Shown in pieces: positions 10,970-22,215 of a stretch of 64,000 nt of DNA. The stretch's first letter is position 1; every line of letters begins with the position of its first letter. The notes below the pieces were generated by a model. The model had not been told where the DNA came from. It did no database searches and was given only the letters and a program-made list of their open reading frames with translations. Both the position numbers and the translations under genes were made by a program. Source of the DNA: Ciona savignyi (taxonomy: Eukaryota; Chordata; Ascidiacea; Phlebobranchia; Cionidae); contig CH001474.1 in assembly GCA_000149265.1 (NCBI GenBank), forward strand, positions 56,627 to 120,626, read 5' to 3'.

Positions 10970-11330
10970 AAATGGATTTGGAACTATATAAACCTACAAT
11001 GAAACAACCGGTACCAAAAATGACGTGTGTGATAAGCCGCGTACCGTCTGGCTACAACTTGTTTTGTTCATCAAGCCTGAAAAATACAGGTATATAGAGA
11101 CATGTATGACACGTACAATTAGGCCCTTAGATGTTAAACATCTATTCAAATGGAAAAGAAACTTGAAAAGTTCTCAAATCTGTGTAATTTATTTATTTAC
11201 ATCATTATTTTTTATGTTTGCTTTGTTTAGATATTATCACGTTTGGAAAAAAGTGGAATGATCTAAGCAATGAAGAAAAAGTATAGGCTACTGGAAGAAC
11301 CATGCATTTTCAAATTCAACTGATGTATGT
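10970..11330 (+). pseudogene. HMG-box-like coding fragment
   Basis: Two exon-like pieces are joined by an intron. The first (about 10,971-11,090) follows TTTTTTATATTAG, encodes PSGYNLFCSSSLKNT, and ends before GTATATAG. The second, from 11,232, encodes IITFGKKWNDLSNEEK. The pattern YNLF..(S) then GKKWN.LS.EEK..YW.NHA resembles an HMG box, though a stop follows EEKV and several core residues are unclear. It may be a domain captured by, or belonging to, an unrecognised transposon. A host gene remnant is also possible. Confidence 0.35.
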
Positions 11331-11954
11331 CCGCCAACTCAAAATGAAAAAAAATAAATACAAAAAATATCTCGTTGTTACAGGTACGAAATACTTGTTA
11401 ACTTTTTTCACTACCGGGTACCGCAGTGATTTTTAGATTTGCACCTATTTTTGTGGAACGCGGGACACCATGTTTTTACACCAACTCGCGATATATCGGT
11501 ACGCAAAGAGTTAAAAAAGGGTAATTGTGAGTAGTTTTTAAACTTCTGTTAAAGATGTTTCATGTGGAATTATTTTGTCCATTCTTGGAAATAAGTCCCA
11601 CGTCATAGAAGGCAAACACATCATTCGTTCAAGTATTTGTAAGAAGTTCCCATAGCCCCGGTATAATATCTGTTGGATTAAAATTTTGTATTGCAATTTT
11701 TGAAAATGTTATTGGTAAAAGGAATATATTTACTGTATACTTATAGAAGTATGTAGGTACAGATTTAAATCTGCATATAAAACTTATTTTTTAACAAATA
11801 CTGATTTTATGAGTTGGGAAAATCTTCGTAAAGAAGTTCAGGTTTTATTTAATACCAAATAAGTAAAACACAGCTACTTTTTGTAATTAATTTTTTAGTC
11901 TATGTTGTATATCTATTGTAAATATATTGTGTATAATTACTGTTATTTTTTTAG

Positions 11955-12960
11955 GTGAATTTGTTGGAAAGTTGCAGGAGTACCTCCTTACAGCAAAACA
12001 TATGATTTTACAGTTGCAGGTTTGCCAAACAACATAAAGTTTGGTAAGCCTGTCGTGAATCGATGCTTTCGGGAACTAATATAATTGTTTATGTATAATG
12101 ATCACGTATATTGTTTGTAGAACCCGTATGTGAACGACGTATATCTAACGAGTAATTTGCGTCGTATTTACGACAACTACACCGCCCTTTGAACCTAAAT
12201 ACCAGTCATTATCGCAATTAAGATGGGCGTCAAAGTTCTTCCCTCCTTGCTATATATTTTGTTGTGTATACCGTACATAATAATGCCACCATTCGCGTTA
12301 TACTATGCGCTGCATTCTAAGTAATAGAATTTACAGAATAAAGTATTACCGTGCGTCTATAGTCTATTGTCTGAATTATAAGCTGTAACTTATCGGAGTC
12401 ATTACAAACTGGAAAGGACAGCCTAAAGTGACCTTTTGGTTTAGCGACTAGCGGCCAAATGCGCTTGCCCCTATAGTAAATAAAAGAGAAGTAGGGTTGC
12501 TAATAGCCTGGCCAATTCGGAAAAGAAAAGGAAAATTGATAAAAACACTTGATTTAAAGAAGAAATTTTGTTTTGTTCGTGATAAAAAGTTTATTACCCA
12601 ACATTACATTTATTCCTAAGTTTGTCCACAAGTAAGCTTAAAATAAAAGATACATTTTTTGGCATATCCATTATGCATAATATCATATTTTTTATGATTT
12701 CCAGTCCCCCTATGTAGGAACTATGTATGTGTTTATTATTTATTTAAGAAGTTTTATTTCTAACGAATCGTTTTTTTCCTATTGTTTTGATCTGCGTTTG
12801 TATTCAATTTCAGAATCCTCGGCGATTTCAGCTCCAGGACCATCGAACATGTCAGCTCCAAGACCATCCCAACATTTCAGCTCCAAGACCATCCAACATT
12901 TCAGCTCCAGGACATCCAACATTTCAGCTGCAGGATCGTTTGCGATACCAAGTGATCGTA
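11955..12960 (+). other. Further exon-like pieces, including a tandem-repeat exon
   Basis: A stretch at about 11,966-12,044 after TTTTTTTAG reads WKVAGVPPYSKTYDFTVAGL and ends at a GTAAGC donor. Another at about 12,814-12,960 after TTTCAG contains four imperfect 24-bp tandem units (core CAGCTCCAAGACCATCC), encoding repeats of the type SAPRPSN or, in another frame, QLQDHPN. Both lie downstream of the HMG-like pieces on the same strand and may be the same gene. I do not recognise the product and the reading frame of the repeat is undecided. Confidence 0.3.
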
Positions 12961-15900
12961 AAATCTACCGTCTGATTCATATAAAATATTACGTTTGCCT
13001 TCTATCAATAAAAATAAATATATAAGATGTCCTTTTGGTCATTTTTTTATTTGTTTTTTTCGCTTAGAAAACAGTCAATTGCTTAAGGCAGGTGACACGA
13101 CTAGCATGCATGTTATATAGATAGACGTATTTCTTTGTTTACAATTTTCGCCGCTGACAGGCAGAAAGCCAATTTGAGCTTTCATGATGTTGGTGAAGAT
13201 AGCGAGTTTTGTCTTTTAAAATCGAAGGTAGGACGGGTGTATCTTGTTTTTAGCCTAGTTTGAAATTACAGTTTATACCTGACATCGGAACTAAACCAAT
13301 TTTACTGTAAGTAATATAATTGTGTATGATCTACCGGTACTGAACAATACCTAGTCAACGACAAGGAGATAAGAAGAATGCGTACCGTGAAATGGGGTTT
13401 CTTTGCCCTTCATGGCAACTTTGCCCGAAATTTCAAAAATTTTTGAAAGTGAAAATATTCCAGCTTTTACATACAAACTAAGTGAATTTTTATTTTATAG
13501 TATAAATTCATCATATGATTACCATACTTCCATAAAAACAAGTGAAAAAATTATCTTTAAACCATTATTTTTTGTATTTTTGCAGGTCCTGTTTTTTTTC
13601 AAAAATAATGTTGCTTAGTACTTTCTCTTATAAGTATTGTGAGTGAAGATATTCTCATTAGCAACTTATTGCATATGATTTTTATTTGGTTCCATATAAA
13701 AACAAAAAATGTTGGTGAACTTTTTAAACTTCATGCTTATTTTGCTGTATACGGTACAACTTTGCCCACTTTGAGATGCCTAATCATGTTACATGAGTAC
13801 GGTAATTCATTAGTCATTCCTACATTGGTTGATGCTTAAAATGCATTTACAGATTTTAATTTAACTTTCTAGGAAAATTTCATGTATAGTGTAAATAATA
13901 GTGTAAATGCAATGAGAAGATACAGGAAAAAAAGGGGTCACGGCCATATAAAAATTACTCAGAAGAGTGTTTGAAAAATGCACTATCAGCTGTTCAAGGG
14001 GGGATGTCAGTCAGAAAAGCAGAGAAAGAGTACAGGGTTCCCAGGAGAACTTTATCTAATAAATTAAAGAAACTCCACTCAAAATCTGTAGGTAGGCCCA
14101 CTGCATTGACAGAGGAAGAAGAGAGAGCAATGGTTCATCATCTTCTAATTTGCGCGGAATGGGGAATGCCTCTATCCTGTCTTGATGTCCGAATGATTGT
14201 AAAAAATCATATTGATTCTAAAGGAAAAGTAATAGAGTGCTTTACTAATAATATGCCTGGCTATGATTGGGTGAAAGGATTCCTTCATCGTCACAAATCT
14301 TCACTTACTGAACGCTTGTGTAGAAATATCAAAAGAGCAAGAGCTCAGACAAGTCATGATGATATAAATGTGTACTTTAGACACCTTCAATCCACACTTC
14401 AAGATATTCCAAGCACACACATAGTTAACTATGATGAAACAAATTTCAGTGATGACCCTGGAGTAAAGAAGATGATTTTTTGTCGTGGTGTTAAATATCC
14501 AGAACGAATTAAAAACTTCTCAAAGGGTGCTGTTAGTGTAATGTTTTCAGCAACAGCTAACGGCGAGTTTCTGCCATTGTACGTTGTGTATAAATCAATA
14601 AAGCTGTGGCACAGTTGGTGTGAGGGTGGTCCACCAAGTACTCGCTATGGAAGGACCACATCTGGTTGGTTTGATGCATGCACTTTCGAAGACTGGTTTA
14701 CCAGTGTTATTGTTCCTTGGGCAAAAAAACTTCCTGGGACAAAAGTCATTATTGGAGATAATTTAAGTTCTCATTTGAACAGTAGAGTCATTCAAAAGTG
14801 TGAAGAACTCCACATTAATTTTGCTTTTTTGCCACCAAACACTACCCACCTAACTCAACCACTTGATGTGTCTGTTTTCCGTCCTGTAAAAACACATTGG
14901 AGAAACATTGTCAGTGAATACAAATTGCAATACCCGAGCAGCACTTCATTGGATAAGCACATGTTCCCTAACCTTCTAAGTAAGCTGATGAAAATATTGC
15001 AAAAGGATGGAAATGACACAAACATCATAAAATCTGGATTCAAAGCAACAGGGATATATCCATATAACCCTAATGAAGTTCTCAAGCGACTTCCAAGTAC
15101 AGACTTAGATGATAGTGTATCAAGTAGTATATCTGATAGTGTTCTTACTTACCTACAGCAGAATCGTATAAAGAAGAGACAAGGGGCAAAAAGAAAGAAA
15201 TTGGAAGTGCCACCAGGAAAATCAGTCAGTGTTGATGATTTGAAGACTTGCCAACCATCTACTAGTGGATTGCCAATAACAAAAACGAAAAACTCAACGA
15301 AAGGAAATATAGTAAGAGCAAAGGCAAAAAAGAAAAAGACAGGTGGTGCACAGCAGCATGCTTACTGGAGCAGCAGTGATGAGAGTGATTGCAGTTTACA
15401 CTACAATGATACATCAGATGATCTAGAACAGGCATGGGCAACCCCTGGCACGCGTGCCGAACTTGGCACGCGAGCTCGTATTTCTGGCACGCTAGGTCAA
15501 GGAAATTAGATTTTATTCTTCAAAGATAATAACTTAAAAGTTGTATTATTTAAACTTTGGCCACGTGCATAAAAATGTTTAATACCGTAAGTTGTGAAGA
15601 TTTGATTATTTATTACCGTGTTATTGTTACACAACAAACACCAAAGAGTACAACAAACAATCCGCTTGCAAATTTCGCAACCTGCTGCCACAGACAAAGG
15701 ATCGGACGTGAGAGAACTTCCAGATGTAGTTAATGTAGCAAATGTATTTAATATCAGTTACCCTTTGCGTCGTATTTTTGTTAGAAATTAGAGATACAAA
15801 ATGTTATAAGACTAAACATGATGTACCGGTAGGGTCATTCGGTATCAGTAAAGGTCATACATGCATATTTCGGCAAGTAAAAAAACGGTGAACTTATTTC

Positions 15901-16149
15901 ACTTAAGTTCATCGTTCGTTACCTTTATCAAATTGCGTAAAAATTTATCGTTCAACACGCTTGTTCACCTGCCTTATGTTTGTCCTATCAGTAATAGTAC
16001 AGCGCTTGCTAATTGAAGTTGCTTGTTACCTAATGTCATAGGATAGGTTTATTTTATAATAAATGCAAGTTTTAGCGGATGAGTAAAATGTTTTATAAAT
16101 TTAAATTATTGTGGTGTGTTACTCCTTCTACTCTTATTTTGCAGTAAAG

Positions 16150-18135
16150 ATGGAAATTAAAAGTCATTTCTATAAAAAGTTATTTGTTTTTTGTCCTAAC
16201 AGAATGTTAGGACCATCAGCTAAGAAACGTTGTTCAGTTGAAAATGTCAGAGGATTCCAAAAATACTGGACTGAAAAATATGGTGTGGTTGAAAAAAACA
16301 ATAAAGCTCTGTGTATTTTCTGTTTCGAAACGGTTGTTTGCAGGACATCTTCTGTGAAAAGGCACTTTGAAAGTGTTCATAATAACATAAACACTAAAAC
16401 CGAAGAGGAAAAAAAGGAATTAATCAGTAGAGAACTTAGCAGAACAAAAAAGCAAGCTGATAATTTTGAGAACTTCATCTCGGGAAGGTTCAGTTCCAAC
16501 TTAGTTGCGGCTAGTTTTGAAGTTTCAAAGGTCATTGCTCAACATGCCAAACCATTGACTGACGGAGGTTATATTAAAGAAGCTTGGTTAGAATGTGCAC
16601 CTTTTCTTTTTGACAATTTCTCAGATAAAGAAAAGATCATTCAGCGTATTAAAGATTTGTCTCTGAGTAGGAAAACAGTCAAGGATCGACTACTTAAGAT
16701 GGAAAGTGATACTACTAAGCAGTTGACAAAAGATTTGTCTTCATGCAAGTATTTTTCGATTTGTGTTGATGAAAGTACTGATATTACATCATCAGCCAGG
16801 CTGGCAGTATTTTCCCGATTCTGTAAAGCTAATGAAGTATGTGAAGAGATGGTTGCTCTCTTAACACTACCTGACCGTACTACCGGGGCCGAAATATGTA
16901 AGGCCGTTGTTAACGAATTTTATTCTCGTCAAATTGATATTTCCAAAGTTGTGTCCGTTACTACTGATGGCGCCCCTAGTATGATTGGTGCGAAGGCCGG
17001 TTTTGTAAGCTTGTTCTCAAAAGAAGTAGGTCATCCAGTAATAGGTCTTCATTGCATCATACATGAAGAGGCATTATGTGCAAAATCTGGTCTGAAAGAG
17101 CTTCAGGAAGTGATGCAAACAGTTACTAAAGTTGTAAACTGCATATCTGCTCGGGCATTACATAAAAGACAATTTGAAATTTTACTAAATGAAGTAGAAT
17201 CTGTCTATAAAGGATTAAAAATGTACAACCATGTCCGATGGCTTAGCCGAGGTTTGGTTCTGAAACGATTTGTTGAATGCTTTAATGAGATAAAAATCTT
17301 TTTAAATGGCCTCAATATTTCTTACCCGGAACTATTCGACTACAATTGGACTTCAAAACTGATGTTCTTTTCTGATTTTTGTGAACATCTGAATGATCTA
17401 AATCTCAAATTACAAGGCAAAGGCAAGATACTTGATGTTACGTTTGGATGCATAAAAGCTTTTGAAAAAAAACTAGAAGTTTTTAAGAAAGATATTGGAG
17501 ATGAAAGATTTAAATACTTTTCAAACCTCAAAATTCATCTTAATGATTCCCAAAATAATGACGGAACAGACCATCAAAACCTTAAAAAGCTATTTTTAAA
17601 CATAATCGAGTCAGTCAGTGAGCAGTTTTTGACAAGATTTTCAAAATTTAGAGAACTTGAGACGACAGCAAACTTCATGAGGTATCCAGACAATATAAAA
17701 ATGGAAGAATTAAATTTACAAATGTTTTCATGGATAGACATGGACAAATTTGAACTTCAGTTAATTGAATTTCAGAGTAGTTCAATCTGGAAGCAAAAGT
17801 TTATTGACTTTAGAGTGGAATTGGAAAAGATTGAAAGAAAGCGATTAGAGGGGGGAATACAGGAGAGAAATGCAGAAAACGAATTAGTGCAGGTTTGGAA
17901 TGCCATTCCTGAAAGTTTTTCGTGTTTAAAAACCTTTGCAACAGCATTACTTACCATATTCTCTTCTACATATTCTTGTGAATCATTGTTCTCAACTATG
18001 AATTTCATCAAGTCTCGTAACAGAAGTCGCCTGAATGATGAAACCAGCAGTTCGTGTATATCTCTAAAGGTCACAAAATATGAACCAGATGTAAAATCTC
18101 TATCGACGCTAATGCAGCAGCAAAAGTCGCACTGA
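16150..18135 (+). CDS. hAT transposase with BED zinc finger, intact
   Basis: The open frame spans 16111-18135 (674 codons). ATG at 16150 follows a TTTTGCAG acceptor-like tract and ATG at 16204 follows CTAACAG, so the start is uncertain and an intron may precede it. Residue numbers use the 16111 frame. A BED finger has C68, C71, H85 and H90 (LCIFC ... KRHFESVH). The RNase H-like core has Asp in ICVDESTDIT (about 220) and VTTDGAPSM (about 286). The hATC region has Glu in SCESLFSTMNFIKSRNR (about 624). The type resembles the GTF2IRD2/SCAND3/ZBED group of hAT-derived proteins. All family landmarks are present without stops, so this gene may be functional. It would move this element and its short derivatives. 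Confidence 0.93.
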   Translation: MEIKSHFYKKLFVFCPNRMLGPSAKKRCSVENVRGFQKYWTEKYGVVEKNNKALCIFCFETVVCRTSSVKRHFESVHNNINTKTEEEKKELISRELSRTKKQADNFENFISGRFSSNLVAASFEVSKVIAQHAKPLTDGGYIKEAWLECAPFLFDNFSDKEKIIQRIKDLSLSRKTVKDRLLKMESDTTKQLTKDLSSCKYFSICVDESTDITSSARLAVFSRFCKANEVCEEMVALLTLPDRTTGAEICKAVVNEFYSRQIDISKVVSVTTDGAPSMIGAKAGFVSLFSKEVGHPVIGLHCIIHEEALCAKSGLKELQEVMQTVTKVVNCISARALHKRQFEILLNEVESVYKGLKMYNHVRWLSRGLVLKRFVECFNEIKIFLNGLNISYPELFDYNWTSKLMFFSDFCEHLNDLNLKLQGKGKILDVTFGCIKAFEKKLEVFKKDIGDERFKYFSNLKIHLNDSQNNDGTDHQNLKKLFLNIIESVSEQFLTRFSKFRELETTANFMRYPDNIKMEELNLQMFSWIDMDKFELQLIEFQSSSIWKQKFIDFRVELEKIERKRLEGGIQERNAENELVQVWNAIPESFSCLKTFATALLTIFSSTYSCESLFSTMNFIKSRNRSRLNDETSSSCISLKVTKYEPDVKSLSTLMQQQKSH

Positions 18136-18320
18136 TGTAACACACGAGAAATGTATATTAAGCTTTTCAGACTCATATTTTCTTTGAAATAAAACTTGAA
18201 CCTTGTTTAGAAAGTTTATTGTGAATGTTTTGAGTTTTCACTATTTTGGTAAATTTAAATCATTTTTTAAAAAAATCTTCACAGGCACCTTTAAGAATGA
18301 AAAAGTAATACGTTCATAGC

Positions 18321-18799
18321 AGGGTTGCAATTTGGCCTTTTTCACGGCCAAATTTCAAAAATTTGGCCTTACCAAAATCGCCCCGGACGCATAAAAATAG
18401 TTTGGCCGTGCGGAAAAATCGGGCCGAATTTGGCCGTTTAAGCATAATGTTCATTTGTTGGCTGAAGCGTCATATTATTCTTACGCTACAGTAGAAATAA
18501 AGGAAAAAATATACATGGACATAAATTAATATTATCAACTGTCTCCTTCCTAACTCACAAAGCTGATTATGACGTTTTGAAATAAAATAATAACGGTAGG
18601 CATTCTTATATGGTATTTGAGTGGGTTCGACAAATCTGGAGGGAATTAAAATTTCACAATTTTTGAACAAATAAAGAGATAAATAGCCCAATTGGCTAAA
18701 TTAAAGAGTTTATTTTGAACTTGATACAAATAGGCCAATTTTTGGCCGTAAAGCAAAAACAGTTTGGCCGTAAGGCGAATTTTTCGTCTTGCAACCCTG
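18321..18799. mobile_element. Small hAT-like MITE inside the hAT element
   Basis: The 479-bp insert starts CAGGGTTGCAA and ends with its complement, TTGCAACCCTG. It is flanked by GTTCATAG (18313-18320) and GTTTTTAG (18800-18807), which agree at 6 of 8 positions. TTTGGCC or TTTGGCCGT motifs are repeated near both ends (for example 18,331, 18,362, 18,401, 18,758), as hAT subterminal sites often are. No coding. It sits in the 3' non-coding part of the host element. Confidence 0.8.
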
Positions 18800-19989
18800 G
18801 TTTTTAGTGTTAATTGTTAGTTGGCACGCGGAAGGATTTTGTCATTGATTTTAGCCGATTTTGGCACTCGGACCGAGAAAGGTTGCCCACCCCTGATCTA
18901 GAATCAAGTGAAGAAGAAAATTGGCCACAAGAAAGCAGAAATAAGTGCGGAGATTTTGTGGTTATAAAATGTTGGTGAGATTGTCAATTTCGATGCAACT
19001 GCGGCTTTTGCAGAAATTCATTTCATGAAGCATCTTGGAAAAGAGCTCTTTGCTTGGATAAATGAATATTGTGAAGTCGACTTAAACCAAATAGTTTTGA
19101 GCTTGCCACCACCACAACCAAACAGAAGAGAGCAATACACTTTCCGTGCTGAATTGAGTGGTATTACCAATCTCCGATAACAATGTATTTGTTGCAATTT
19201 TTCATGATGTGTATGTTTCATGATGTTCTTCATTCGTTTCTTGGTTTATTTTGTTTCGCAATTGATTTGCCACTTATTTAAAGTAAATATAAAACAATGG
19301 GATAATTTTTAGCTCTGGTTTATAGTTTTTACAATTGTTCTGTATTAGTAACAATGTGACAAAAAACAATTATAAGAACTATGTACTCTACCATACAATA
19401 ACTGATGCTATTGTACCAGCTTTATAATAAATATTGGTTCCAGTAGTTTTTTTTGTCTTCAGAGTGGGCAAAGTTGTCTCTAGAAGTTTAAAATTGCATC
19501 TTACCATGGCAGATTGTGCATTCAAATGTACAAATACTATATGTGGGCAAAGTTGCCCTATACGGGGCTACTTTGCCCACCTGAGGTTTTTTTTTAAAAA
19601 AATAACAGTATGAAAAAAATTAATCTCATAATTTCACATAAGAAATGTAGTACAACATGAGACATGTTGACTGAACTACAAAAAAAACATTTAACTTCAC
19701 TATGTCTAAAGTTATGGCCATAAATGCACAAAAAGTGGGCAAAGTAACCCCATTTCACGGTATGATGTTTGGATAGTGGTTCACAAGAAAGATAGTTGGA
19801 TTCTCACTGGAAATTGCACTTGTATGGCCGGGTAAATTATGTGTTTAGAGTTGGAATATATATTTGCATACCGGTAACAAATTTTTTGGTATGATATGGA
19901 TGGAGTAGTGGTGATGGGTTTTATGCTGTACTGTAATATGTATGATAAACTTATATGGGTTGTTAAATTAAATTTAGTACATATTTTTA

Positions 19990-21279
19990 GACTTGGATCC
20001 GCACGCATGTTCCCACCTTGCTGCTGTATTGTTTTACAGACCTTTTGCAACTTACAATTGAACAAAGTAGCATCGACTAGTCAACTTTGCGCATGGAATG
20101 TTTTAAAGCGGCAAGCAGCTCCACTGCCCCTCAAAGAAATAGATTTTAAAAGACCTAAACCTGATGAAAACACACCACGCAGTTTTAAGGATTCACCAAA
20201 CGTAAAGCACTATAGTTTTGACACTCCACATTCTGAGACCATTACTCCATCCGATATTGAAAGCTGCAGGATTCTTTAGTTTTAACAAGTGTGGACATAC
20301 AGAGCACCAAAAGGAAGATGTTGTCATTGACAGTTCCATTGATGAAGCAGAAGAAAATGACCTAAATACAATTTCTGAACCAATTACAAGTCTTTTTGAC
20401 CCCAATGCAATTAACTATTCAAACGAAAAGCTAAAGAAAGAGTGCACAAGATCTTATACCACATTTGTCAATGAAAACAATGAACGCGTTTACAATAATT
20501 TATGCCAAATAACAAAACAACAGGATTTATCTGACCAGTGAAAACTTAATGATAATGTTAGCCCACCTTTCACCAAATTTGTACTTCAACTAGTAACCCT
20601 TTGAAATCACTGCTGCATAGAATAATGGATTACAAATCACCTGGTGAAACAGCAGCGTTATTAAAGTATGGGGGCGCGGTATGGAACCAAAAGCGCGTGA
20701 ACATTATGTTTCCATTGCTACAGGACTTCACGTGTCCAGTACGGAACCATACCTGGGTGCAAGTCCTGATGGTATTATAAGTTGTGATTGCCATGGAAAG
20801 GGTCTGTCTGCTGGAAATAAAATGTCCTTACAAATACCGCTGTGGGTTGGAAGGTAAGAAATTTCCGATATTTCCGGATGGGAACCTTAATTGTAAGCAC
20901 ACAGTTAAATTCAGGGTCAAATGATCATTTTGGATGTTAATTACTGTTCTTTTTTTATTTACACTCCTGCGTGAAAAAAACTACCGTGTCATTAGCATCA
21001 CAGTTAAACGTGATCATTTTTACTATGAGCAAACAACTAAAAGATTACTTTTATGTTGTGTTATTGCCTGAGTTGCTATCTCGAAAACATGACCCCAATA
21101 TGGAGAATCCAGAAGAACGATACTGTGTGTGTTATAGGCCAGCATTCAATCCTATGATTGCTTGTAAAAACAATGGGTGTGCAATAGAGTGGTACCACTA
21201 CAAATGTGTTAATATGACACGTGCCCCAAGAGGCAAATGGATTTGCCCAACATGCCGAAATGCACCATATCTTAAATAA
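19990..21279 (+). pseudogene. ISL2EU-type YqaJ nuclease with SWIM remnant and PHD finger
   Basis: A short HACSHLAAVLF stretch near 20,000 matches the end of a SWIM zinc finger. It is followed by STSQLCAWNVLKRQAAPLPL and an acidic linker to 20,540. The nuclease core (20,670-20,860, across frame changes) shows an EPKAREHYVS-like helix, GASPDGIISCD with the catalytic Asp, and LEIKCPY with the Glu-x-Lys pair, as in YqaJ/lambda-exonuclease folds. The frame at 20,971-21,279 ends with LPELLSRK and a PHD finger: C-x-C in RYCVCYRP, then CKNNGCAIEWYHYKC and WICPTC. Nucleases of this kind accompany ISL2EU DNA transposases. Several stops and frameshifts break the gene. It converges on the transposase at 22,180-21,440. 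Confidence 0.8.
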
Positions 21280-21439
21280 AACATTTCTAACAAATTTGTT
21301 ATTTTTCTGCTGTAAATGACAACAAAATTTAGTATCTAACTACACTTGCATTTAAATATTAACAAGTCTACAAATACAGACCATGATTTTATTAAGTAGA
21401 TCTACTTGGGTAATTGGTATAATGCTTTGAAGTATGTTA

Positions 21440-22215
21440 AAGTTTTAGAGTCTACCAATTACACGCTCAACATGAATTCGTACATGTGCTAAACTTCGAG
21501 AGCGATCAACGCTTTCAGCACTAAGCTGTGCCTTGCCTCTTGTAAATTCTGGGATTCGTAACACTGCTCCTCGTACACCAAGCTCTGTCTGCAAGAACAC
21601 AGTCTCCTGCCCCAACTTTGTTTAAAAATCCAGATTCTATTGTAATGACTTTATCTGAAACTCTGATAACAGCCCCTGCTGGAGTGATTGCCACACGGTA
21701 TGTGGCCGCTGTATGAATATTTCTGTACAATCAATGATAGCAACACAGTTTTTGTACTTTCCAAATGTCCTTGGCATGTTTGCATGTAACACTTCTTTTT
21801 GTGGCCAAACAATAAAGTTTTGGAGAACATGTGCCAAATTAGGTAACCATTGACGAATTATTTTGGAAACAATAACTTCGCTTCAAAGCCCAAAGCGATA
21901 TGCCAGATCTTTGTTGTTTGTCAAGCCCATTTTTAATTTCATTAGTATAAGAAAGAGGTGAGATTAGTTTCATCCAACCTTTGAAACACTGGGTGTGATT
22001 TTTCGAGTTATTATATTTAGCAGCCACTAAAAAAGTTCTTCGCTTGGCAGTCCAGTCATCATGTTTCGCAAATCTGCATTATCTTCAACACTTTAAAATT
22101 ACACACTGTTTTATCTTTCAACTTTCCAATTTCCTGCTTCATCTGTTCAATAATACTATCTTTTTCTATGATTTGTCTTTTGGCATAATTCACCTCATTA
22201 TCTTGGTTTTCTAAA
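21440..22215 (-). pseudogene. ISL2EU-type DDE transposase, degenerate
   Basis: Read on the minus strand, the N-terminal part (about 22,215-22,030) is a coiled coil (KDSIIEQMKQEIGKLKDK) followed by TGLPSEELF. Next come an HTH-like region (LAYRFGL) and WLPNLAHVLQNFIVWP, then KNCVAIIDCTEIFIQRP with the first Asp. Next are AITPAGAV, SDKVITIESGF and GAGDCVLADR with the second Asp, and finally ARGKAQLSAE-type and HVRIHVERVIG sequence with the third acidic residue (about 21,500-21,455). These are the blocks of the DDE_4-like transposase linked to YqaJ nucleases. At least three frameshifts are present and a segment between IQRP and AATYRV is missing. Confidence 0.8.

Larger units (their letters stand above)
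15429..18895 (+). mobile_element. hAT DNA transposon nested in the pogo transposase gene
   Basis: The left end CAGGCATGGGCAACC (15429-15443) and the right end GGTTGCCCACCCCTG (18881-18895) form terminal inverted repeats with two mismatches. A perfect 8-bp duplication ATCTAGAA flanks the element (15421-15428 and 18896-18903). Secondary GGCACGC/GGCACTC motifs lie just inside both ends. The 3.47-kb element carries one long transposase gene and a hAT-like MITE in its 3' non-coding part. Perfect target duplication and a long intact frame suggest a recent insertion, possibly still competent except for the MITE. Confidence 0.95.
13902..19180 (+). pseudogene. pogo transposase (HTH_psq, CENP-B-type HTH, DDE_1), split by hAT insertion
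   Basis: The frame is open from just after a stop at 13899-13901. It begins RPYKNYSEECLKNALSAVQG, a psq-type helix-turn-helix, and continues through a CENP-B/Tc5-like HTH (GYDWVKGFLHRHKSSL). The DDE domain has catalytic Asp in NYDET (14433), IGDN (14757) and TQPLDV (14865), and the last two are 35 residues apart. There is no ATG upstream in frame. The first Met lies in QGGMSVRKAE, so a 5' exon or a frameshift is likely. The frame runs into the hAT element at 15,428, where its last 27 codons are hAT-derived. The true C-terminus resumes at 18,904: a stop ends its first part, and CEVDLNQIVLSLPPPQP lies in the resumed region. The hAT insertion therefore destroyed the gene. Confidence 0.92.
13385..19760 (+). 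mobile_element. pogo-superfamily DNA transposon, interrupted by a hAT element
   Basis: Terminal inverted repeats start CCGTGAAATGGGGTT at 13385. The right end is its complement, ending at 19760. They match over 24 bp with one mismatch and are flanked by TA (13383-13384 and 19761-19762). Removing the hAT insertion and one 8-bp duplication leaves about 2.9 kb, a normal pogo size. Copies of CTTTGCCC or its complement occur at both ends: 13401, 13419 and 13760 on the left, and 19466, 19545, 19571 and 19737 on the right. They are probable transposase-binding sites. The single gene runs left to right. Confidence 0.93.

Noticed and set aside
17772-18176. 134-codon minus-strand ORF
   Set aside because: It is antisense to the intact hAT transposase and has no recognisable content.
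19781-20065. 94-codon minus-strand ORF
   Set aside because: Opposite the plus-strand SWIM/YqaJ coding and without a recognisable domain.
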